A stretch of DNA of 45,737 nucleotides from Bacteroidaceae bacterium (GTDB lineage Bacteria; Bacteroidota; Bacteroidia; Bacteroidales; Bacteroidaceae), in NCBI GenBank assembly GCA_017471185.1, contig JAFUVZ010000063.1, positions 1 through 45,737 on the forward strand. The letters are read 5' to 3'. Below the pieces are notes generated by a model. The model was given only the letters and a program-made list of their open reading frames with translations. It was not told the DNA's origin and ran no database searches. Position numbers and translations under genes: made by a program. The first letter of the stretch is position 1, and every line of letters starts with the position of its first letter. This document shows, piece after piece, positions 31,516 to 40,258 of the stretch.

Positions 31516-32382
31516 ATGAGATTCGCAATCATAGGCAACGAATATCAGGCTGAGAAATCAAAGCACGCCGAGAGCCTGCTCGAGATTCTGGAGAGTCATC
31601 AGGCAAAAGTGATGATTGAGAAAGGCTTTAAGGATTTGCTGGAGCAAGGACAAGGATTGTCGCTGAAGCATGTGGAAAGTTTCACAGACAGGGATTTCAC
31701 GGCTGATATGGTAATCAGCCTGGGTGGCGACGGCACCTTCCTGAAAGCTGCCCGACTCACGGGTAGCCGTAACATTCCTATTCTGGGCATCAACACAGGG
31801 CGTCTGGGATTTCTGGCCGACGTGTCTGTTGACGAGATGGAGATGACCCTCGACGAGATTTACTCCAACCACTACAAGATTGAAGAGCGAAGCGTCTTAC
31901 AGCTCACCACCTCCAACCCTTTGCAGGTTTACCCCTGCGCCTTGAACGAGGTAGCCGTGCTCAAGCATGACAGTTCGTCGATGATCAGCATCAAGGCCTA
32001 TATCAACCGCGAGCACCTCAACACCTACCAGGCTGACGGCCTGATTATCGCTACGCCAACGGGATCTACCGGATATTCTTTGAGCGTAGGAGGTCCTGTA
32101 ATCGCTCCGCAGAGCAAGACGATGGTAATCACTCCTGTAGCTCCGCACAGTCTCAACTGCAGACCTTTAGTGGTGCGCGACGATTGGGAAATCACTTTGG
32201 AAGTGGAGAGCCGAAGCCACAACTTCCTCATTTCCGTTGACGGATGCAGTGAGTCATGCCGGGAAGACACCCGCATCAGAATCTCACGCGCCCCCTACAC
32301 CGTGAAGATGGTGAAACGGTTCGACCATCAGTTCTTCAAAACATTGCGAAGCAAGATGATGTGGGGTGCTGATGCCCGATAA
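31516..32382 (+). CDS. nadK: NAD kinase
   Basis: 288 aa, standard length. GGDG motif at 70-73 ([15 protein letters not shown]), [19 protein letters not shown] (the NE motif), and the glycine-rich [16 protein letters not shown] of the NAD-binding site. Phosphorylates NAD to NADP using ATP in the cytoplasm. Stands alone, divergent from radA, with a 126-bp gap before mdh that holds the mdh promoter. Confidence 0.96.
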   Translation: MRFAIIGNEYQAEKSKHAESLLEILESHQAKVMIEKGFKDLLEQGQGLSLKHVESFTDRDFTADMVISLGGDGTFLKAARLTGSRNIPILGINTGRLGFLADVSVDEMEMTLDEIYSNHYKIEERSVLQLTTSNPLQVYPCALNEVAVLKHDSSSMISIKAYINREHLNTYQADGLIIATPTGSTGYSLSVGGPVIAPQSKTMVITPVAPHSLNCRPLVVRDDWEITLEVESRSHNFLISVDGCSESCREDTRIRISRAPYTVKMVKRFDHQFFKTLRSKMMWGADAR

Positions 32383-32449
32383 CCGGATGGTAAGTAAAAA
32401 ATTTATTAAATATATCCGCTATCCTATGCAGATAGTCATAAATATTTCA

Positions 32450-32457
32450 TAAATTTG
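32450..32457 (+). promoter_or_regulatory. -7 box (TAAATTTG) of mdh
   Basis: TAAATTTG fits TAnnTTTG, 52 bases before the ATG. No convincing -33 element. Confidence 0.5.
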
Positions 32458-32508
32458 CAAGTGATATACGAAGACGAATATCATTAACATTTAAATACGT
32501 TATAAATT

Positions 32509-33495
32509 ATGAAGTTCTTAACTGACGAAAAATTGGTCATTGTTGGAGCCGGTGGTATGATCGGTTCTAACATGGTGCAGAGTGTGCTTATGCTGGGTCT
32601 GACTCCCAACATTTGCTTGTATGATATCTATGAGCCGGGTGTCCATGGCGTTTACGATGAGATGTGCCATTGTGCATTCCCATGCGCAAACATCTCTTAC
32701 ACAGTAGATCCTGCAGAGGCTTTCACTGGTGCTAAATACATCATCTCTTCTGGCGGCGCTCCTCGTAAGGAGGGTATGACTCGTGAAGACTTGCTCAAGG
32801 GCAACTGCCAGATTGCAGCAGACTTCGGTGAGAACATCAAGAAATACTGCCCAGACGTGAAGCACGTGGTTGTTATCTTCAACCCAGCTGACGTAACAGC
32901 TCTGACAGCTCTGATCCACTCTGGTCTGAAGCCAAACCAGCTGACCTCTCTGGCTGCTTTGGACAGCACTCGTCTGCAGCAGCAGCTGGCTCAGGAGTTC
33001 GGTGTACAGCAGGACAAGGTGACTAAGGCTTACACCTATGGCGGTCACGGTGAGCAGATGGCTGTATTCGCAAGCAAGGCACTGATCGACGGCAAGCCTC
33101 TGTGCGAGCTGCCTCTGTCCGCTGAGCGTTGGGCTGAGATCAAGCACATGACTATCCAGGGTGGCAGCAACATCATCAAGCTGCGTGGCCGTTCTTCATT
33201 CCAGAGCCCGGCATACCAGGCTGTGAAGATGATCGAGGGCGCTATGGGTGGCGAACCTTTCACTTGGCCAGCTGGCTGCTTTGTGAAGGCTTTCGGCTTT
33301 GAGAACGTGATGATGGCTATGCCTACCGTTATCGACAAGGATGGCGTTCACTTCACCAAGCCTGAGGGCACTGAAGAGGAAATGGCTGCTCTGAATGCTT
33401 CTTACGAGCACTTACAGAAGATGCGCGACGAGCTGGTAACTCTGGAAATCATTCCTCCTATCGCTGAGTGGGGCAAGATGAATCCAAACCTCTAA
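32509..33495 (+). CDS. mdh: Malate dehydrogenase
   Basis: 328 aa. LDH/MDH fold: NAD loop VIVGAGGMIGSN near residue 11, APRKEGMTREDLL substrate loop, NPADVTAL, the ALDSTRLQQQLA segment and catalytic His in YTYGGHGEQMAVF. Oxidises malate to oxaloacetate, or the reverse as part of fumarate and succinate formation in fermenting Bacteroidales. Strong codon bias and good length. Its last residues MNPNL, stop and terminator are repeated exactly 5,693 bp downstream at the end of the AraC-type gene. Confidence 0.96.
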   Translation: MKFLTDEKLVIVGAGGMIGSNMVQSVLMLGLTPNICLYDIYEPGVHGVYDEMCHCAFPCANISYTVDPAEAFTGAKYIISSGGAPRKEGMTREDLLKGNCQIAADFGENIKKYCPDVKHVVVIFNPADVTALTALIHSGLKPNQLTSLAALDSTRLQQQLAQEFGVQQDKVTKAYTYGGHGEQMAVFASKALIDGKPLCELPLSAERWAEIKHMTIQGGSNIIKLRGRSSFQSPAYQAVKMIEGAMGGEPFTWPAGCFVKAFGFENVMMAMPTVIDKDGVHFTKPEGTEEEMAALNASYEHLQKMRDELVTLEIIPPIAEWGKMNPNL

Positions 33496-33553
33496 AATCT
33501 TGTAGGATTTAGTTAAAACTATTTAGAAGCTGCGTCATTATGGCGCAGCTTTT
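33477..33553 (+). repeat. 77-bp perfect direct repeat, left copy (mdh 3' end and terminator)
   Basis: Begins at GATGAATCCAAACCTC in the last mdh codons and ends in the T run of its terminator. Identical at all 77 positions to 39170-39246. The bases just outside differ (A against T on the left, C against T on the right). Confidence 0.97.
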
Positions 33554-33560
33554 CTTTTTT
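33527..33560 (+). terminator. Intrinsic terminator of mdh
   Basis: Arms AAGCTGCG (33527-33534) and CGCAGCTT (33544-33551), then TTCTTTTTT. Most of it lies within the 77-bp repeat. Confidence 0.85.
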
Positions 33561-33569
33561 ATCAATTCA

Positions 33570-34988
33570 CTATTTATGTGAATTATTACGCACTTCATAC
33601 TCCATCTGGCTACCCCAGGCTTTCAAAGGTTCCGGGACACCAGAACCTGATATAGCGCCACGCACCAGCCTAATGTCAGGGTCTGCCTGGATATCCATCT
33701 CTGCATGGCAATCGTGAACAGAAGTCTTCTTTGTTCCCAAAGCTGCACCTATACCTCCGTATGTCTTGTTAAACTCGCCCACGATTCCACCAATCTGAGC
33801 CTGCTTCATGCCACTAAGACGAGCTCGCATTTTAGCAGTACTCTGCGAAATCTCGCCATATCGTTCGCTACCCACGAGACCACCTATAAAGAGTTGGTCT
33901 GTCAATGGGTCACCATCTATATTAATCACTGCATTCGCTTCACAATCAGTAACCGTAGTGGCAGAGGCGACTAATCCACCCACAAAGGCCTTAAACTCTC
34001 CTTCTATCTTAGGCTGACGGAAATGAAGATTTATAGTGAAGTCAGCCTGGCAGTCATGCACTTCACAGTAATTCTCACCAGCCAATCCTCCGACATACAG
34101 TTCTCCTCCGCCAGTTCCAGTGAAAGAAATATTCATCTCGCCCTGTACGGAGCAACGGCTGACGGTACCGTTCCAAGCACCTACCGTCAGAGCAGTTACT
34201 CCAGAAAAGGCGCCTATCGAATTATTCAGGTTTACATCAAAGCGTGCGTTTTTCACCTGAACATTTGTGATGGAAGCAGTTCGGCCACCGTCTTGCTTCA
34301 TGATACCTACTAACGGAGCCACATACATAGCGGTGGTATTCATGTCTATCATGCAATCTTCCAATACCAGGTTGCAGATTTCTCCATTTGCCATTGATCC
34401 GAACATCGCTTTCTTCTCAGCGGTAGGTTTTGTAAGCCTCAAGTTACGGATGGTATGCCCCTGGCCGTCAAATTTCCCTTTGAAAGCGTTACGCCACCAT
34501 TCTCCTTCGGCCCATTCATAGTTGGCTTCATATTCACCCACTTGCACCCAATCATCTATATCTGACAGATCAATGTCATTATCAAGGACATACCATCCAT
34601 GAAGGTCATTCCTCATTCGGTTAAGTCCTTCGGCATCCACGATATGCGTTGGTGCTATCCATCGCGCAAAAAGCGTCATGGGCTTCTCCACTTTCATAGA
34701 ATCGTTTTCCTGGTTCATGAAGGCACCTATCATGCCTACCATTTTGCCAAAGAGCCATTCATCAGCCGCTTTGCCCTCCTTTGAAGTGTACCATCCGCCG
34801 AACCGATAGCCTTCACGCTCAGGGAACGGTTTCTTATCTAACGGTATAGCACATCCTTGTTTCACACATACAGCCTCAATCTTGTCAGCCGTATCATAAT
34901 TCAGGTCAAAGATCACTTCACACTGTTGTGCCTTCAGCTGTATAGAAAAGAAAACACATGCAACGAATAGAATCAAATTCTTTTTCAT
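33570..34988 (-). CDS. Secreted protein with InlB-type repeat and GLUG-like beta-helix repeats
   Basis: 472 aa. Signal peptide (LFVACVFFSIQLKAQ). Residues about 22-112 form a Listeria-Bacteroides (InlB B) repeat: VIFDLNYDTADKIE...REGYRFGGWYTSKEGK...PMTLFARW. After this comes FKGKFDGQGHTIRNLRL and repeated GLUG-like units (MFGSMANGEICNLVLEDC, APLVGIM, VGGLAGENYCEVHDC, VGGLVASATTVTDC, IGGLVGSERYGEISQS, IGGIVGEFN) that stack as a beta-helix. Probably an exposed adhesin or glycan-binding protein. Its ATG lies 1 base after the stop of the GH5-GH43 gene, so it is the second gene of that transcript. Confidence 0.82.
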   Translation of the reverse strand: MKKNLILFVACVFFSIQLKAQQCEVIFDLNYDTADKIEAVCVKQGCAIPLDKKPFPEREGYRFGGWYTSKEGKAADEWLFGKMVGMIGAFMNQENDSMKVEKPMTLFARWIAPTHIVDAEGLNRMRNDLHGWYVLDNDIDLSDIDDWVQVGEYEANYEWAEGEWWRNAFKGKFDGQGHTIRNLRLTKPTAEKKAMFGSMANGEICNLVLEDCMIDMNTTAMYVAPLVGIMKQDGGRTASITNVQVKNARFDVNLNNSIGAFSGVTALTVGAWNGTVSRCSVQGEMNISFTGTGGGELYVGGLAGENYCEVHDCQADFTINLHFRQPKIEGEFKAFVGGLVASATTVTDCEANAVINIDGDPLTDQLFIGGLVGSERYGEISQSTAKMRARLSGMKQAQIGGIVGEFNKTYGGIGAALGTKKTSVHDCHAEMDIQADPDIRLVRGAISGSGVPEPLKAWGSQMEYEVRNNSHK

Positions 34989-34989
34989 A

Positions 34990-37900
34990 TTATTTATTGG
35001 TTACTTGATAATCAAAATAATCTATATCAATATAGCCTCCACCATGGTTGTTGAAAGTAAACAATCCCGTCATATCCCCACGGAAATTACCAGATACCAT
35101 GTGATAGCTTATATCATAAGGATGGAACAGCTGGCCGTCAATGCTCCATGAGAAATGCGCTGTGTCATACATATCCCATTCCGTGCGCAGATAGAGGATT
35201 GTGGAACTTGGCAATTCTTCGCCTATAAGCGGTTCATTTCTCGAGATGACAGGCTTCGAATAATACGAGCTTGATTTACCTTGGTCGGTCAGCAGCAGCA
35301 CTTTTCCTTCTTGTTTTACCACTCCAGCCAAAGCGTAGTCTGCTCCACCATTGAAATGAGCTATACCAGCACGCTGTCCTTCAGACAAATGGCTGATATC
35401 AACCTTCACTGTCACACTGGCTTTTTCACATCTCATAGATCGTTGATTGAGCGTATTGCATACTTTGAAAAAGAAGTCTGATCCATCAGAAGTAGGACTG
35501 GCATAGATTCTCATGAAGCCAGGCCTTTCCGACAAAGACCACTTGCTATCGTCGGGCTGATGATTCCATGCCCAGAAAGGTTTCAGTTCATCCGAGCTGA
35601 AATCATCACTTTGCTGAGGAAGAACAATCTTGTCAGAAGTGATGGGTTTGGGTAAGCTCCACGCCATTTTGCCATGAAGCTCAGAATCTGGATCTACGCC
35701 CACCACAGGCCAGTCTTCTATCCAAGTAACAGGCAGCAAATGGGGTTGCCTGCCTCCTGCATTTCCATCAGTAAACTGAGCCATGTAGTACCATCTTCCA
35801 TCAGGCGTATCAACCAGCCCACCTTGACCAGGGAGTTTCTGAGGATGCAACTGACCATAATATGCAGCTGCTTGATCATTGCTGTCTGATATCTCAACGG
35901 GTGAAGGTGCATCCATCCGATATGTCTCATATTCGCCTAAGTCACCCGGCTTTCCAGGAGTGCCGTCAGGCTTAGTTCCATAAAGGTATTTTGATCTGTA
36001 AACGTGCGTGCCAGCACCTTGCTGCAAGAATTCTATATGAACTAAATAATAATAGCCGTTTCTGCGATATATTTTGTTACCTTCCGATGACTGATGAGGA
36101 GAATAGACTGTTCCACCACCTCTATCAAACTGATAAATGACATTCTCCTCATTCAGGTGATCCACGTCAGCATCCAACAACTGAGTGCCTTCAGGGTTCA
36201 TCTGGAACAAATAGCTATACCAGTATCTGTAGCCCCCCGGCCTACTTGCTGCCAGATAACCATTACCTTCATCATCCCAAACAGGACAAGGATCAGTCCA
36301 GTTGAGCGTTTTCAGCTCTTTTCCGTTCTTGTCTCTCAGACGTTGGGTATGCCAGGGCCCTTCTGGCTTATCTGCCGTACAGACAAACATTCCGTCGGTC
36401 AGGAAATTCACATAAACATAGAATTTTCCATTATGATAGCGCAAACTTGGCGCATATACACCTTCATTGTAACGGTTCATTCTCGAAGGCTTAAATTCAT
36501 TGCTAAATTTATCCAAGTGGTCGAACACTCCCCCCAGAATCTCCCAGTTCACCAAATCAGCAGAATGAAGAATGGTGACACCAGGCACACTTTCAAAAGT
36601 AGATGCTGCCATATAATAATCGTTACCGACGCGAATAGGGTCAGGGTCACTGAAATCTACGGCCAGCACGGGGTTGCGATAGGTTCCGTCACCTTGGTCG
36701 CCCCAATGTCCGGAAATATGGTGGTTTACTGTCGGATCATTATAAAGGCCACCAGCTGGCTTTTGAGGTATCCAGACTGTTTCATGAAGCCTCAGAGCGT
36801 CGATAATCTGCCGGTCGAAACTATTGTTTTCAGGATTGAAGAAACCGAATACTTCACGCAGTCCCCAAATATGACTGCTGAACCCACGCTTCTCAAACTC
36901 ATATTTCAGAAATCCCATATATTTAGCTCTTGAATCAGGATCAGCATCTTCTACCACGCCATATTCCCCTACATAAATAGGCCTGCCATTGCGCTGACTC
37001 CATTGAAAACAATAATCCAGGTCTGCCACTATAGGTTTTCGCTCTGACTCTGATCCTGACCACAGAGTACCCTCAGTTCCTTCAGCTCGTGCATAGCTAA
37101 GACCTTGGTGAGTAAATGTATGGGGCAGATAATAATGCACTTGCACGATGAGGTTCCAGTCATCTGATGGCAACTCAAGTTGGTTGACAGTCCAATGTTG
37201 TCCCAAGTTAGGAGTACTGATGATGAGTGTTCTATCAGGATTTGTCTTCCTCACCAGTTTAATAAGACTATTGAACGTCTCATTCCATTTATCAGCCCCC
37301 ATGCGTATGTTGGGTTCGTTGAGTAAGTCAAAGAAGACCAAGTCATCGGGCTTATCCTTAAAATAAGTGGCTATTTGTTCCCATAAGATTGCCAGACGAT
37401 TGAAGTTCTCCTCATAATTAACAAATGGGTCTTCATCATCCATATTGATATAAGGATAATAATGCATATCAATGGAGACCGCCAATCCGTTCGCCAGACA
37501 CCGTTCCACTATATCATCCACTTTACACAGGAAGGCAGGATCGATGGTATATGGCCTTTGCGAAAGACAATGCTTTGTCCACGTAGTGCAGAGCCTGACA
37601 CTTTTGAAACCAGCATCTGCTATCGCCTTGATCTGTTCATCAGTCAAGGGCATATCCGGAACAGACCCCCTGAAAGAGTTACCATCCACGACTCCATTGA
37701 GGCAGATGCCAGCGCCCAGCCTTTGGTTACGCTCAAAAGCCAGTTTAGCATCGTCTGGTATAGTTGCCGGAGCCTTATCCACAGCCTCTAAAGTATGAAT
37801 ATCGCGATAGAAGCAGAAGTATTTGGTTGCCAAGTCTGAGAATGAAGCATCCAACGTTTTAGGGCGTTGTACGTATCCAGCAGGACCAAAGCTGACGATT

Positions 37901-38205
37901 AGTTTCATACTACTGTCAGACACTTCCAGAAGACCCAACCCATCCATTCCTGTGTCCATTCCGGTCAAGTCAATTTCCAAAGGAGATGTCTGAGTATTAA
38001 TAGCATATCTCCCGTTCATCGTCATTCCAGAGAAAGCTTCGTTCACAAGGCTGAAGGATCCGTCTGGGTGCAAAGAAAAAGTGACAGGCGCCTGTTCACT
38101 AACTGCAAACCATTTACCCATGATCTCTTGGGGTTGATTCGACTGTGCCAACATCTGTATCATGAAAAATGAAACAGTGATCATTAAAACGATTGATCTT
38201 TTCAT
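34990..38205 (-). CDS. GH5-GH43 fusion enzyme (plant cell-wall glycanase/arabinofuranosidase-xylosidase type)
   Basis: 1071 aa. Signal peptide (SFFMIQMLAQ, 1-21); a lipocalin-like small beta domain (about 26-115, IMGKWFAVSE...FSLHPDGSFSL); GH5 (about 155-480) with acid/base Glu297 in LLNEPN and nucleophile Glu414 in YVGEYG; GH43 (about 510-800) with base Asp520 in DFSDPDPIRVG, pKa-setting Asp in WTDPCPVWDDEG and acid Glu in HIEFLQQGAGTH; and a C-terminal concanavalin-like domain (about 860-1071, DDFSSDELKPFWAWNHQPDD), as in GH43 xylosidases. One chain would thus cut a backbone and remove side groups; xylan is likely but not proved. Reads away from the AraC gene. Confidence 0.92.
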   Translation of the reverse strand: MKRSIVLMITVSFFMIQMLAQSNQPQEIMGKWFAVSEQAPVTFSLHPDGSFSLVNEAFSGMTMNGRYAINTQTSPLEIDLTGMDTGMDGLGLLEVSDSSMKLIVSFGPAGYVQRPKTLDASFSDLATKYFCFYRDIHTLEAVDKAPATIPDDAKLAFERNQRLGAGICLNGVVDGNSFRGSVPDMPLTDEQIKAIADAGFKSVRLCTTWTKHCLSQRPYTIDPAFLCKVDDIVERCLANGLAVSIDMHYYPYINMDDEDPFVNYEENFNRLAILWEQIATYFKDKPDDLVFFDLLNEPNIRMGADKWNETFNSLIKLVRKTNPDRTLIISTPNLGQHWTVNQLELPSDDWNLIVQVHYYLPHTFTHQGLSYARAEGTEGTLWSGSESERKPIVADLDYCFQWSQRNGRPIYVGEYGVVEDADPDSRAKYMGFLKYEFEKRGFSSHIWGLREVFGFFNPENNSFDRQIIDALRLHETVWIPQKPAGGLYNDPTVNHHISGHWGDQGDGTYRNPVLAVDFSDPDPIRVGNDYYMAASTFESVPGVTILHSADLVNWEILGGVFDHLDKFSNEFKPSRMNRYNEGVYAPSLRYHNGKFYVYVNFLTDGMFVCTADKPEGPWHTQRLRDKNGKELKTLNWTDPCPVWDDEGNGYLAASRPGGYRYWYSYLFQMNPEGTQLLDADVDHLNEENVIYQFDRGGGTVYSPHQSSEGNKIYRRNGYYYLVHIEFLQQGAGTHVYRSKYLYGTKPDGTPGKPGDLGEYETYRMDAPSPVEISDSNDQAAAYYGQLHPQKLPGQGGLVDTPDGRWYYMAQFTDGNAGGRQPHLLPVTWIEDWPVVGVDPDSELHGKMAWSLPKPITSDKIVLPQQSDDFSSDELKPFWAWNHQPDDSKWSLSERPGFMRIYASPTSDGSDFFFKVCNTLNQRSMRCEKASVTVKVDISHLSEGQRAGIAHFNGGADYALAGVVKQEGKVLLLTDQGKSSSYYSKPVISRNEPLIGEELPSSTILYLRTEWDMYDTAHFSWSIDGQLFHPYDISYHMVSGNFRGDMTGLFTFNNHGGGYIDIDYFDYQVTNK

Positions 38206-38225
38206 ACTCTCAATTTTAATTTTTG

Positions 38226-38233
38226 CAAAGGTA
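38226..38233 (-). promoter_or_regulatory. -7 box (TACCTTTG) of the GH5-GH43 transcript
   Basis: Reverse complement TACCTTTG followed by CAAAAATT, 21 bases before the ATG at 38205, in the gap shared with the divergent AraC gene. Confidence 0.55.
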
Positions 38234-38333
38234 GGAAGATTCAGTTTCTTTATTATTATTCAATTAACGGCAAAAATATCAAAAAGGTCGAATAATGCTT
38301 GTGAAATTCCTTTATCTGCATTATCTTTACACC

Positions 38334-39188
38334 ATGAAGGAGAACAAACGATACCAGTTGGATGAAGGTTTCTGCATCTGTGAATCCTGGGGTGACTGCC
38401 AGAAAGCCTTGACAGGCGATACTCACTTGCCTCATCAGATACAGCAGAATGCAATCCTAATATGTCTGCAGGGTGAAATCACCATAGGCATGAACCTGCA
38501 TAGCTGTTGCTTACGCCAGCTTGACATGACCTTCATTCCTGAAAAAACCATCATTGAGGACATTTCCTGCTCAACCGACGCACAGACCATCATCTGCATC
38601 TTTAACAAAGGATATTATGAGGATGATTCTATCGACAATTCTCTCGTGCGCCAACAGTTACTCATAACACCATCTTATCATATACAAGATGATGCAATAG
38701 AGGAGATATTGACCCTTTTCCATCTCATAGAACGAAAAATTGAAGAGCCTGACAACCTGTATAAAGAGAAAGCTGTGAAAGGCTACATCCAGGTTTTAAT
38801 GAGCTCTGGCTACAACAGCATGAGGCAAAGTTCAGCACTCAGAAACCAGGCTCAAGCCAGCCGCTCGCAACAAGTGTTCCAGCAGTTCCTGCTGTTGGTA
38901 CACCAGCATTATAGACAGGAACATAGCATTTCATTCTACGCCGACAAGATCTGCCTGACTCCTAAATATCTCTCCCAACTGGTGATGCAAGCAAGCGGGC
39001 AACTGGCTGGCGAATGGATCAACCGCTACCTGATGCTTGACGCAAAAGCTTTGCTCTTAGACCAAAAGCACACCATTATGGAGATAAGCGAGTCACTATG
39101 CTTCTCATCGCCTTCTGCCTTTATCGCCTTTTTCAAGAAACATACAGGCACTACACCTAAGAAGTATATGATGAATCCAAACCTCTAA
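38334..39188 (+). CDS. AraC-family transcriptional regulator of the island
   Basis: 284 aa from the ATG at 38334 (MKENKRYQLDEG...), 297 from an ATG at 38295. A TATCTTTA at 38322-38329 sits so close to 38334 that a transcript from it would begin at or just after that ATG, so the start is uncertain. The N-terminal part is a cupin-like sensor (about residues 20-150), the C-terminal part two HTH motifs (ISFYADKICLTPKYLSQLV, IMEISESLCFSSPSAFIAFFKKHTGTTPKKY). The final residues MNPNL and stop are the same as the end of mdh, because the gene ends inside the right copy of the 77-bp repeat. It likely activates the divergent GH5-GH43 transcript in response to a sugar. Confidence 0.88.
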   Translation: MKENKRYQLDEGFCICESWGDCQKALTGDTHLPHQIQQNAILICLQGEITIGMNLHSCCLRQLDMTFIPEKTIIEDISCSTDAQTIICIFNKGYYEDDSIDNSLVRQQLLITPSYHIQDDAIEEILTLFHLIERKIEEPDNLYKEKAVKGYIQVLMSSGYNSMRQSSALRNQAQASRSQQVFQQFLLLVHQHYRQEHSISFYADKICLTPKYLSQLVMQASGQLAGEWINRYLMLDAKALLLDQKHTIMEISESLCFSSPSAFIAFFKKHTGTTPKKYMMNPNL

Positions 39189-39246
39189 AATCTTGTAGGA
39201 TTTAGTTAAAACTATTTAGAAGCTGCGTCATTATGGCGCAGCTTTT
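39170..39246 (+). repeat. 77-bp perfect direct repeat, right copy
   Basis: Identical to 33477-33553. It supplies the last five codons and stop of the AraC-type gene in the same frame as in mdh. Confidence 0.97.
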
Positions 39247-39248
39247 TT
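39220..39248 (+). terminator. Terminator of the AraC-type gene (copy of the mdh terminator)
   Basis: Arms AAGCTGCG (39220-39227) and CGCAGCTT (39237-39244) followed by a total of six T. Confidence 0.85.
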
Positions 39249-39267
39249 GATTTCCAATAAAAATGTG

Positions 39268-39275
39268 TACATTTG
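39268..39275 (+). promoter_or_regulatory. -7 box (TACATTTG) of the coiled-coil protein gene
   Basis: TACATTTG followed by CAGC, 30 bases before the ATG at 39306. Confidence 0.6.
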
Positions 39276-39305
39276 CAGCGTTTTTATTAATAAAGACTGT
39301 GTATT

Positions 39306-40181
39306 ATGAAAAAGAACACGTTATTAGGAATCATAGGTGCCGTCCTGCTGGCAGCATTGGTGGGAATCACTTACCTGCTCTTTATGGAGAAGCAGGCTAA
39401 CAGAGAGATGCTGGAGGAATTCAGACTGGAGAAAGAGGATCTGGAGAACGAATATACTAATTTCTCCCAGCAGTATGACGAGCTGAAGATGACGGTGGCC
39501 AACGACTCACTGGCTCAGCTCCTGGAGCAGGAGCAGATCAAGACGCAGCGATTGCTGGAGGAACTGCGTACCGTAAAGAGTACCAACGCCACAGAGATAC
39601 GTCGCCTGAAAAACGAGCTGGCTACCTTGCGCAAGGTGATGGTGGGCTACGTGAACCAGATTGACTCGCTGAACCGACTGACTGAGCAGCAACGCGTGCA
39701 GATTGCTGAGGTAACAGAGAAATACGAACAGGCTACACGCCAGGTAAGCTCGCTAAGCGAGGAGCGCAAGACGCTGACCAAACAGGTTACCCTCGCCTCT
39801 CAGCTGGACGCTAACAACATCTACCTCTTCCCACAGAATAAGCGAGGCAAGGAGGCTAAGAAGGTGAAGGATATCCAGAAGTTCCGCATCTCTTTCAATA
39901 TCGCCAAGAATATCACGGCTCAGGCTGGTGAGAAGACGGTTTACATCCGTATCACCAAGCCCGACAACGATATCCTGACGAAGGACCGTAATGATACCTT
40001 TACTTTTGAGAACCGCCAGTTGGCTTACTCTATCAAGAAGTATATCGAGTACACAGGTGAGGAACAGGCCGTTACCGTTTATTGGGACGTGAACGAAGTG
40101 CTCTATGCCGGCAATTATCGCGTGGATATCTTCGCCGACGGCAATATGATTGGTCAAGGAACATTCCTGCTGACCAAGTAA
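39306..40181 (+). CDS. Membrane-anchored coiled-coil protein, Bacteroidales hypothetical
   Basis: 291 aa. One N-terminal membrane helix (LLGIIGAVLLAALVGITYLLF, about 5-26), then a long coiled coil (about 27-160, rich in Leu, Glu, Gln and Arg, e.g. EQEQIKTQRLLEELRT and SLNRLTEQQRVQIAEVTEKYEQA), then a C-terminal beta domain (about 170-291, FRISFNIAKNITAQAGEKTVYIRITKPD...VTVYWDVNEVLYAGNYRVDIFADGNMIGQG). The last domain looks immunoglobulin-like. No known function that I can name; the layout suggests a periplasmic or cytoplasmic structural role at the envelope. Single gene with its own promoter and terminator. Confidence 0.82.
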   Translation: MKKNTLLGIIGAVLLAALVGITYLLFMEKQANREMLEEFRLEKEDLENEYTNFSQQYDELKMTVANDSLAQLLEQEQIKTQRLLEELRTVKSTNATEIRRLKNELATLRKVMVGYVNQIDSLNRLTEQQRVQIAEVTEKYEQATRQVSSLSEERKTLTKQVTLASQLDANNIYLFPQNKRGKEAKKVKDIQKFRISFNIAKNITAQAGEKTVYIRITKPDNDILTKDRNDTFTFENRQLAYSIKKYIEYTGEEQAVTVYWDVNEVLYAGNYRVDIFADGNMIGQGTFLLTK

Positions 40182-40205
40182 ACAGAAGTTTTCCCTATAA
40201 AACAG

Positions 40206-40239
40206 AAAAGGTTGATACCCGGAAAGTATCAACCTTTTT
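40206..40239. terminator. Bidirectional terminator between the coiled-coil and fructokinase genes
   Basis: Arms AAAAGGTTGATAC (40206-40218) and GTATCAACCTTTT (40226-40238) around CCGGAAA, with T and A runs on both sides; it serves both convergent genes. Confidence 0.88.
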
Positions 40240-40258
40240 CTATATGCCTAAAGTTTTC

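Larger units (their letters stand above)
33554..39246. mobile_element. Putative 5.7 kb carbohydrate-use island bounded by 77-bp direct repeats
   Basis: The DNA between the two repeat copies, plus one copy, holds an InlB/GLUG secreted protein, a GH5-GH43 enzyme and an AraC regulator. Removing it would leave mdh, one terminator and then the coiled-coil gene at 39306. The repeat covers the 3' end of a housekeeping gene, as seen for many integrated elements, but no integrase, transposase or relaxase is inside. By eye the island is richer in A and T than mdh. Confidence 0.6.

Noticed and set aside
36094-36933. 279-codon open frame on the + strand opposite the GH5-GH43 gene
   Set aside because: It lies wholly antisense to a gene with clear catalytic motifs, has no recognisable domain, no promoter, and no start context; it is a by-product of codon use.
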